A stretch of DNA of 5,154 bases from Chloroflexota bacterium. GTDB lineage: Bacteria > Chloroflexota > Dehalococcoidia > Tepidiformales > Tepidiformaceae. Positions 1 through 5,154 of the stretch are shown one piece after another. A model generated the notes under the pieces. That model was not told the DNA's origin, ran no database searches, and saw nothing but the letters and a program-made list of their open reading frames with translations. A program made the translations under genes and the position numbers. How positions within the stretch are numbered: position 1 is the first letter of the stretch; each line of letters starts with the position of its first letter. The stretch spans positions 1 to 5,154 of the forward strand of contig JANXYE010000522.1 of assembly GCA_025350285.1 (NCBI GenBank), written 5' to 3'.

Positions 1-537
1 AAGGATGTCCCGCAGTCGCACGCGGAAGCCAGGGAGGACGTCCTCCCCTTCGAGGTACTCGTCCTCTTCCACGATCCTGGCGGAGCCATCGAGTCGGTAG
101 ACATGAGCCCGGCGCTGCCGAGGGTATATGACCCAGATCAGCGGAATCCCCGCGTCGCGGTACTCACCCAGCTTTCCCTCGACGTCTTCGACCCGATCCG
201 AAGGAGAAATGACTTCGACGACCAACTCGGGCACGACGTTGACGAACTTGAAGGGAATAGTCTCTGCCGAAATCTTGTCGATAGAAACGAAAGCTCCGTC
301 CGGCTTCCGATAGGGCTTGGGGTGTGTCGGCCAAATCTGAAAGCCTGTCTCGTGCGAAAGCGCGGTGCCGGTGCGCCTTCGGCGCCCATACGCTCGAAGG
401 CGGGCGAAGAGTTCGCCTGAAACCCAGGTTGATTCTGCGCCCATCGGGATCTTCACCCATTTACCATCGACGTACTCGTAGCCGTCCCGCTCGGGGAGGT
501 CGGGCCAGGTCTCTACGGCCGCTGGTGCACTCGCCAT
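1..537 (-). CDS. Uma2/DUF820-family putative restriction-like endonuclease, C-terminus cut by window edge
   Basis: The minus-strand frame opens at ATG 537-535 and runs 179 codons without a stop to the left edge. Uma2/DUF820 proteins usually have about 190-200 residues, so only a short C-terminal tail should be missing. Family hallmarks are visible in order: an N-terminal YEYVDGKWV strand pair (residues 20-28), RKPDGAFVS (77-85), the core PELVVEVISPSD (103-114), then K122, Y126 and a GIPLIWVIYPRQRRAHVY strand pair (130-147). The fold is the PD-(D/E)XK nuclease fold. D80, E108 and probably K122 are the likely metal-binding and catalytic residues; this assignment is inferred from the family pattern. 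The biological role of these often multi-copy proteins is poorly known. The start is fixed by an AAGGAG Shine-Dalgarno 7 bases upstream and an in-frame TAA at 561-559. About 51 of 179 codons end in A or T, many more than in the neighbouring genes, which suggests acquisition by transfer. The gene is transcribed away from the other two. Confidence 0.9.
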   Translation of the reverse strand, partial: MASAPAAVETWPDLPERDGYEYVDGKWVKIPMGAESTWVSGELFARLRAYGRRRRTGTALSHETGFQIWPTHPKPYRKPDGAFVSIDKISAETIPFKFVNVVPELVVEVISPSDRVEDVEGKLGEYRDAGIPLIWVIYPRQRRAHVYRLDGSARIVEEDEYLEGEDVLPGFRVRLRDIL

Positions 538-544
538 GGTCGGG

Positions 545-550
545 CTCCTT
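545..550 (-). promoter_or_regulatory. Shine-Dalgarno of the Uma2-family gene
   Basis: The minus strand reads AAGGAG, followed by seven bases and then ATG at 537. This is a strong site at good spacing and it decides the start of the minus-strand gene. Neither plus-strand gene in the window has a comparable site. Confidence 0.85.
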
Positions 551-570
551 CGCAGCTGTTACTCCGGTTG

Positions 571-576
571 ATTATA
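571..576 (-). promoter_or_regulatory. -10 box (TATAAT) of the Uma2-family gene promoter
   Basis: The minus strand carries a perfect TATAAT in GC-rich surroundings, preceded by CGC, which is one base from the extended -10 form TGN. Transcription would start near position 564, giving a leader of roughly 27 bases that includes the Shine-Dalgarno. I could not find a good -35 box at 16-18 bases; the sequence there is GC-rich (around 593-600). The -10 match is seen directly; promoter activity is inferred. Confidence 0.6.
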
Positions 577-595
577 GCGGCTGGCTGGGGCGGAG

Positions 596-628
596 ACGCC
601 GCCCTTTCGGCCCGATGGCTGGCGGCGT
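596..628. repeat. 8-bp inverted repeat between the divergent genes, possible operator
   Basis: ACGCCGCC at 596-603 is the exact reverse complement of GGCGGCGT at 621-628, with a 17-base spacer. The right arm touches the proposed -10 box of the plus-strand gene, and the left arm lies where the -35 region of the minus-strand promoter would be. A dimeric regulator could bind here and affect both genes. Arms this GC-rich can also arise by chance, so the functional reading is speculative. Confidence 0.3.
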
Positions 629-633
629 AGGCT
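628..633 (+). promoter_or_regulatory. Candidate -10 box (TAGGCT) for leaderless expression of the 161-residue gene
   Basis: TAGGCT fits the TANNNT pattern and ends exactly six bases before the A of ATG 640, so transcription would begin on the start codon itself. No purine-rich Shine-Dalgarno is seen before 640 or the alternative ATG at 646, which supports a leaderless reading. The -35 candidate at 605-610 (TTTCGG, 17-base spacer) is weak. This is an inference from spacing only. Confidence 0.4.
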
Positions 634-639
634 TGCGCT

Positions 640-1125
640 ATGGGAATGCCCTCTCGCGTGATCTACCTACCGCCCGGCGTCACTCCGCCGCCTTCGATGA
701 GCCCCCAGGTCCAGCAAGTGGCGCCAAACGGCATCCCGTTCGACCGCGCGTTCTTCCAACAGTTCCTCCCCCAAGCGATCGCTTCGTTCCGTAGCCAGGT
801 GACGTGCGACACGCCGGTGGTCGAACTGCTGACAGTCGATGGCACGACGCACTACGTCCGGGGCATTGCCGGGGTGTCCGATTCCTGGGTGGCCTTGCAC
901 ACGACCACGGAGGATCACGGGCATCCCGTGCAGGCGTTCATCCCCTATCAGACGATCTTCCGGGTCGAGTTGCACCCCTGCGGCGATGCCCGCCGGCCGC
1001 TCGGCTTCATTACCACCGGACCGAAGCTTCCGGCGCTCGCCATGCCGGCCGAGGCGCCCGTGATCGACGCTCTACCGCCGGCGGAGCCGAAGCGCGCGGT
1101 GGCGCGGGCGAAGAGCAAGAAGTAG
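640..1125 (+). CDS. Uncharacterised 161-residue protein with possible Sm-like beta domain and basic tail
   Basis: I do not recognise this family. The product has four visible parts: a proline-rich, probably flexible N-terminus (residues about 1-32); a likely amphipathic helix (34-53, FDRAFFQQFLPQAIASF); a compact beta-rich core (59-113); and a Pro/Ala linker ending in a basic tail (KRAVARAKSKK, 151-161). The core pattern is hydrophobic strand, DG turn (67-68), V-x-G-I-x-G-V-x-D-x-W-V-A-L (73-86), a polar loop, then FIPYQTIFRVEL (100-111). It recalls the Sm/Hfq-type small barrel, where a strand-turn-strand is followed by a short I/PY-x-x-I-x-x-V strand. This resemblance is by eye only. There is no signal peptide or membrane segment, so it should be cytoplasmic. 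About 25 of 161 codons end in A or T, similar to lhr. It lies 33 bases before lhr in the same direction and is probably co-transcribed with it. ATG 646 is an alternative start. Confidence 0.8.
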   Translation: MGMPSRVIYLPPGVTPPPSMSPQVQQVAPNGIPFDRAFFQQFLPQAIASFRSQVTCDTPVVELLTVDGTTHYVRGIAGVSDSWVALHTTTEDHGHPVQAFIPYQTIFRVELHPCGDARRPLGFITTGPKLPALAMPAEAPVIDALPPAEPKRAVARAKSKK

Positions 1126-1158
1126 CACTTCTGTTCTACCAAGCCCGGTTCTGGCACA

Positions 1159-4100
1159 ATGCACCTGATGGAACCGGCCTCCGCCCTCGACCTCTTCAGC
1201 CCGATCGCGCGGAGCTGGTTCCGGGATGCGTTCGCGGCCCCAACGCGCGCCCAGGAGGCGGGCTGGGAGGCCATCGCGAGCGGCTCGCACACCTTGCTCC
1301 TTGCCCCGACCGGGTCCGGAAAGACGCTGGCGGCGTTCCTCTGGTGTCTCGACCGGCTGGCCCTCGCCCCTCCGCCGCCTCTCCCGATCCTTCCACGGAA
1401 GGACGGGCCGAGGGGGAGACGAACGCCGAGGCGCGACGGCGTGCGGGTGCTGTATGTCTCGCCGCTCAAAGCCCTTTCGTATGACGTCGAACGCAACCTG
1501 CGGGCGCCGCTCGCTGGGCTGCGGCTGGCGGCGGTCCGGGAAGGTCTGCCCACCCCGGACATCACGATGGCGACGCGGACCGGCGATACGCCAGCGCGCG
1601 AGCGCGAGGACATCCGCAAGGACCCGCCGGACATCCTGATCACGACGCCGGAATCGCTCTACCTGATGCTCACCTCGCGCTCGCGGGAGGTGTTGCGGAC
1701 GGTCGAGACGGTGATCGTGGATGAGATTCACACCATGGCCGCGACGAAACGCGGGGTGCACCTCGCGCTTTCGCTGGAGCGGCTTGAGGCGCTCACCGGC
1801 CGGCCAGTGCAGCGCATCGGACTTTCGGCGACGCAGCGGCCGCTTGAGGAGATTGCGAAGTACCTCGGCGGCGACCGCCCGGTGCGGATCGCGGACGCGG
1901 GCGCCCCGAAGGAACTCGACCTGAAGGTGATCGTGCCGGTTGAGGATATGGACCGGCCTGATCTGAGCGCGATGCCGCAATCGGCCGGGAACCTGACTGG
2001 TACGGGCTACGAGGGGGCCGGGCCGTCTATCTGGCCAGCCATTTACCCGCAACTCCTGGAGCTTGTCCGGGCGCACCGTTCGACGCTCATCTTCGTGAAC
2101 AATCGGCGGCTCGCGGAGCGGCTCGCGCTGCGCATCAACGAACTCGCGGGCGAGGAACTGCTGCGGGCGCATCACGGCTCGGTCTCGCGGGAGCAGCGCG
2201 GCGAGATCGAGGAGCGCTTGAAGGCGGGGATGCTGCCCGGGCTCGTCTGCACGAGCTCGCTGGAACTCGGCATCGACATGGGGGCGGTCGATCTCGTCGT
2301 CCAGGTCGAGTCGCCCAAATCGGTCGCGCGCGGCCTGCAGCGCGTCGGCCGGGCCGGCCACCAGGTGGATGCCGTAAGCGTCGGCCGCATCTTCCCGAAG
2401 TTCCGCGGCGACTTGCTGGAGTGCGCCGTCGTGGTTCAGCGCATGCGCAAGGGGCTTATCGAGAAGACCGAGATCCCGCGCAATTGCGTCGATGTCCTGG
2501 CCCAGCAGATCGTCGCCATTTGCGCCGCGGACGACTGGACCGTGGACGACCTCGAACGGCTCGTAAAGCGCGCCTACAGCTTCCAGGGCATGAGCCGCGA
2601 GGTGCTGGAGAGCGTCTTGGCGATGCTCGCCGGCCAGTATCCGAGCGACGAGTTCGCCGACCTCAAGCCGCGCATTATCTGGGACCGCGAGGCGAACACG
2701 CTCTCCTCCCGCCGCGATGCGAAGACGATCGCGCTCGTCAACGCAGGCACGATCCCGGATCGCGGGCTCTACGGTGTGTTTCTGGGCGTGGGCGGGCCGC
2801 GCGTGGGCGAACTCGACGAGGAGATGGTTTATGAAAGCCGGCCGGGCGAAACGTTCATGCTCGGAGCGACAACCTGGAGGATCCAGCAGATTACGCGGGA
2901 CCAGGTGATCGTTTCGCCGGCGCCCGGCGAGCCCGGGAAGATGCCATTTTGGAGGGGCGACGGAATCGGGCGGCCTTACGAGTTCGGGCGGGCCATCGGG
3001 GCGTTCACGCGTGAGCTGGACGGGATCCGGGATGAGCAACGGGCGATCGCGAAGCTCACGAGTGAGCATGACCTGGACGAACTGGCGGCGCGCAACCTGC
3101 TGGCCTACCTGGCGGATGAGAAGGCGGCCACGGGCGCGCTCCCGACGGACCGGACAATCGTCATCGAACGGTTCCGCGACGAACTCGGTGACTGGCGCGT
3201 TGTGTTGCTTTCGCCGTTCGGCGGCCGCGTCCACGCGCCCTGGGCGCAAGCGATCGAAGCGATGCTCGCCGACCGCAGCGGCTTCGACGTTCAGACCCTC
3301 TGGAGCGACGACGGGATCGCGGTGCGCTTCGCTGGCGGCGAGGAGCCCCCAGCGGAGTCGCTCTTCTTCCCCTCGCCCGAGGAGGTCGAGGAACTTGTCG
3401 TGAACCGCCTGGCCGACTCGCCGCTGTTCGCGTCGCACTTTCGCGAGAACGCGGGGCGGGCGCTCCTGCTCCCACGCCGGCGGCCGGGGATGCGCTCGCC
3501 CCTCTGGTTGCAGCGCCAGCGGTCGGCCAACTTGCTGGCCGTAGCGAGTCGCTACGGCTCGTTCCCGATCATCCTCGAGACGTACCGGGAATGCTTGCGC
3601 GACGTGTTCGACCTCCCAGGGCTCCAGGAAGTGCTCCAGCAGGTTCGGAGCCGCGAGATCCGGGTCGTGCCCGTCGAAACGAAGGACGCTTCTCCGTTCG
3701 CCCGTTCGTTGCTGTTCGACTACATCGCGGCCTATATGTACGAGGGCGATGCGCCTCTTGCTGAGCGGCGGGCGCAAGCGCTCACGCTCGACCGTAACCT
3801 GCTGCGCGACCTGCTGGGCGAAGCCGAACTGCGAGAGTTGCTCGACGCCGACGCGCTCATCGACCTCGAATTGGAGCTACAGGCGCTCGCCGATGGGCGC
3901 AAGGCCAGGAACGCGGACCAGGCGCACGACCTGCTCCGGCGCATTGGGGACCTGACCGAGGCGGAGGTCCGCGACCGCGGCGCCGCGGTCGAGCAGACGC
4001 GCGAGTGGCTGCTGCTGTTGCAGTCCCAGCACCGGGCCTGCCTGGCGCGCATCGGTGGGGAGGAGCGCTGGATCCCGGCGGAGGACGCGGGGCGGTACCG

Positions 4101-5154
4101 CGATGGGCTCGGGGTATCGCCGCCGCTGGGTGTGCCAGAGGCGTTCTTGCGACGGACGGCTGACGCGCTCGCTGGCCTGGTCGCACGGTATGCGCGAACC
4201 CACGCGCCGTTCCTCGCCGCCGACGTGGCCCGCCGCTGGGCCGTGCCCGAAAGCGTGATCCGTGAATCGCTGGAGGAGTTGGAGGCGGCCGGGACGCTGG
4301 TCCATGGAGACTTCCGGCCCGGCGGTGTGGAGCGGGAGTGGTGCGACGCCGATGTCCTGCGTCAACTGCGGCGACGGTCGCTGGCGCGTCTGCGAAAGGA
4401 TGTGGAACCTGTGTCGGCGGCGGCCTACGCGCGCTTCCTCGCCGCATGGCAGGGGGTCGGGAGCGGCGCGGAGGGCATCACCCGATTGAGAGAGGTCGTT
4501 GGCCAGCTCGAAGGCCTGGGAATGCCGGCTTCGACCCTCGAACGCGAGGTGCTGAGTGCGCGGGTGCGCGAATACCAGCCGCGGCTGTTGGACGAACTGG
4601 GCGCGGCCGGCGAGGTGGTATGGCTGGGGCGCGGCACGCTCGGGCGGGATGACGGTCGGGTCGCGTTGCTGCGGCGGGAGAAGCTCGGCGAGGCCCCACC
4701 CGCGGAGTTCATGCCGGCCCACGACCTGGCGGCGACCGTGCTCGACGTGCTGCGCGGACGCGGGGCGTTGTTCTTCGTGGACATCGTGCGTGAGACGAAG
4801 GTGTCGCCTCGGGACGTGCTCGACGCGCTCTGGGAGCTGGCCTGGGCCGGCTATGTGACCAACGACACCTTCGCCCCCGTGCGGGCGCTGGCCTACCCGC
4901 GACACCAGGCATCGGGCCCGAGACGCAACGGCAGCCCGATCCCGCCGGAGGCGGCGGGCCGCTGGTGGGCGCTTCCGGAGCGCGCCGGCGGGCCGGGGGA
5001 GACGCTCCGCGCACACTCACTCGCCAACACATTACTGGAGCGCTATGGCGTGGTGACGCGCGAAGTGTCGGCGGCGGAGGGGATCGCGGGCGGGTTCTCG
5101 GCGGTCTATCCCGTGCTCAAGGTGATGGAAGAGACCGGACGGGTGCGCCGCGGG
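1159..5154 (+). CDS. lhr: Lhr-type large superfamily 2 ATP-dependent helicase, C-terminus beyond window
   Basis: An uninterrupted frame of 1332 codons runs to the right edge; full-length Lhr proteins have about 1500 residues, so some 120-200 are missing. The helicase motifs are complete: Q32 in PTRAQ, Walker A APTGSGKT (49-56), SPLKAL (101-106), TTPESLY (162-168), the DEIH box (188-191), LSAT (222-225), FVNNRRLAERL (312-322), TSSLELGIDMG (365-375) and QRVGRAGH (394-401). The Lhr-specific winged helix follows (about 411-530, DVLAQQIVA), then TIPDRG (531-536) and the beta-barrel region with PAPGEPGKMPFWRGD (587-601) and HFRENAGRALLLPR (760-773). The C-terminal extension from about 900 shows ERWIPAEDAGRYRD (969-982), EREWCDADVLRQLRRRS (1058-1074) and a late winged helix (about 1189-1241). 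Known homologues translocate 3'-to-5' on single-stranded DNA and unwind RNA:DNA hybrids, acting in DNA repair. The in-frame stop at 1123-1125 and the lack of other start codons leave ATG 1159 or ATG 1168. No Shine-Dalgarno is seen, so translation may be coupled to the upstream gene or leaderless. Confidence 0.97.
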   Translation, partial: MHLMEPASALDLFSPIARSWFRDAFAAPTRAQEAGWEAIASGSHTLLLAPTGSGKTLAAFLWCLDRLALAPPPPLPILPRKDGPRGRRTPRRDGVRVLYVSPLKALSYDVERNLRAPLAGLRLAAVREGLPTPDITMATRTGDTPAREREDIRKDPPDILITTPESLYLMLTSRSREVLRTVETVIVDEIHTMAATKRGVHLALSLERLEALTGRPVQRIGLSATQRPLEEIAKYLGGDRPVRIADAGAPKELDLKVIVPVEDMDRPDLSAMPQSAGNLTGTGYEGAGPSIWPAIYPQLLELVRAHRSTLIFVNNRRLAERLALRINELAGEELLRAHHGSVSREQRGEIEERLKAGMLPGLVCTSSLELGIDMGAVDLVVQVESPKSVARGLQRVGRAGHQVDAVSVGRIFPKFRGDLLECAVVVQRMRKGLIEKTEIPRNCVDVLAQQIVAICAADDWTVDDLERLVKRAYSFQGMSREVLESVLAMLAGQYPSDEFADLKPRIIWDREANTLSSRRDAKTIALVNAGTIPDRGLYGVFLGVGGPRVGELDEEMVYESRPGETFMLGATTWRIQQITRDQVIVSPAPGEPGKMPFWRGDGIGRPYEFGRAIGAFTRELDGIRDEQRAIAKLTSEHDLDELAARNLLAYLADEKAATGALPTDRTIVIERFRDELGDWRVVLLSPFGGRVHAPWAQAIEAMLADRSGFDVQTLWSDDGIAVRFAGGEEPPAESLFFPSPEEVEELVVNRLADSPLFASHFRENAGRALLLPRRRPGMRSPLWLQRQRSANLLAVASRYGSFPIILETYRECLRDVFDLPGLQEVLQQVRSREIRVVPVETKDASPFARSLLFDYIAAYMYEGDAPLAERRAQALTLDRNLLRDLLGEAELRELLDADALIDLELELQALADGRKARNADQAHDLLRRIGDLTEAEVRDRGAAVEQTREWLLLLQSQHRACLARIGGEERWIPAEDAGRYRDGLGVSPPLGVPEAFLRRTADALAGLVARYARTHAPFLAADVARRWAVPESVIRESLEELEAAGTLVHGDFRPGGVEREWCDADVLRQLRRRSLARLRKDVEPVSAAAYARFLAAWQGVGSGAEGITRLREVVGQLEGLGMPASTLEREVLSARVREYQPRLLDELGAAGEVVWLGRGTLGRDDGRVALLRREKLGEAPPAEFMPAHDLAATVLDVLRGRGALFFVDIVRETKVSPRDVLDALWELAWAGYVTNDTFAPVRALAYPRHQASGPRRNGSPIPPEAAGRWWALPERAGGPGETLRAHSLANTLLERYGVVTREVSAAEGIAGGFSAVYPVLKVMEETGRVRRG

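Noticed and set aside
324..794. A plus-strand frame of 156 codons spanning the divergent intergenic region
   Set aside because: It runs antisense to the Uma2 gene, crosses both promoters and overlaps the 161-residue gene in another frame. Its product is Arg/Pro-rich with no family signal.
1126..1158. A terminator hairpin between the small gene and lhr
   Set aside because: Only three-base complementary arms (CCA/TGG) are present, with no T-run, so nothing supports termination here.
1366..1440. Possible insertion in Lhr between Walker A and the SPLKAL motif (Pro- and Arg-rich, residues about 70-94)
   Set aside because: The loop between these motifs varies in length and composition among Lhr proteins, and the frame stays intact, so this is ordinary variation.
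804..1484. A plus-strand frame of 226 codons overlapping the end of the small gene and the start of lhr
   Set aside because: It would run through the lhr Walker A coding region out of frame, and its translation looks like shifted Arg/Gly/Ala-rich sequence.
1072..3777. A reading frame of about 900 codons on the minus strand
   Set aside because: It lies antisense to the lhr core, whose motifs are all conserved on the plus strand. Its translation is rich in Arg, Pro and Ala with no recognisable domain, as expected for a GC-rich shadow frame.
3877..5016. A reading frame of 379 codons on the minus strand
   Set aside because: It is antisense to the Lhr C-terminal region, which shows clear family motifs. 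The translation is low-complexity and Arg-rich with no domain signal.
1..5154. CRISPR arrays, tRNA or rRNA genes, insertion-sequence ends or a new defence system
   Set aside because: No spaced direct repeats, RNA-gene motifs or transposase frames were seen. The window is accounted for by three protein genes and a short intergenic region.

Overview
The window is GC-rich bacterial DNA with three protein genes and almost no spare sequence. A long Lhr-type helicase, an Uma2-family nuclease and a start with no Shine-Dalgarno would suit Chloroflexota (Thermomicrobia-like), Actinomycetota or a similar high-GC lineage. This taxonomic guess is an inference with low to moderate confidence, because no ribosomal or other marker gene is present.

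Layout. Positions 1-537 (minus strand) hold an Uma2/DUF820-family putative endonuclease, complete at its N-terminus and cut by the left edge near its C-terminus. Positions 538-639 are a divergent intergenic region. It carries a Shine-Dalgarno and a perfect TATAAT -10 box for the minus-strand gene, an 8-bp inverted repeat, and a TANNNT-type box placed as expected for leaderless expression of the plus-strand gene. Positions 640-1125 (plus) encode a 161-residue protein of unrecognised family, with a small beta-rich, possibly Sm-like core and a basic tail. After a 33-base gap, position 1159 starts a full-length-type Lhr helicase that stays open for 1332 codons to the right edge. The long reading frames on the opposite strand of lhr, including one of about 900 codons, are shadows caused by high GC.

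How the genes relate. The 161-residue gene and lhr are co-directional, 33 bases apart and similar in third-position composition, so they probably form one transcription unit. Lhr is a 3'-to-5' translocating helicase of DNA repair that favours RNA:DNA hybrids in the bacterial homologues studied. Its small upstream neighbour is therefore a candidate nucleic-acid-binding partner, by inference only. The Uma2 gene is divergently transcribed and has clearly more A/T-ending codons (about 28% by hand count, against roughly 10-16% in the other two), which fits a mobile or recently acquired gene. I see no convincing new defence or mobile system here. The best lead is the unknown protein paired with Lhr.
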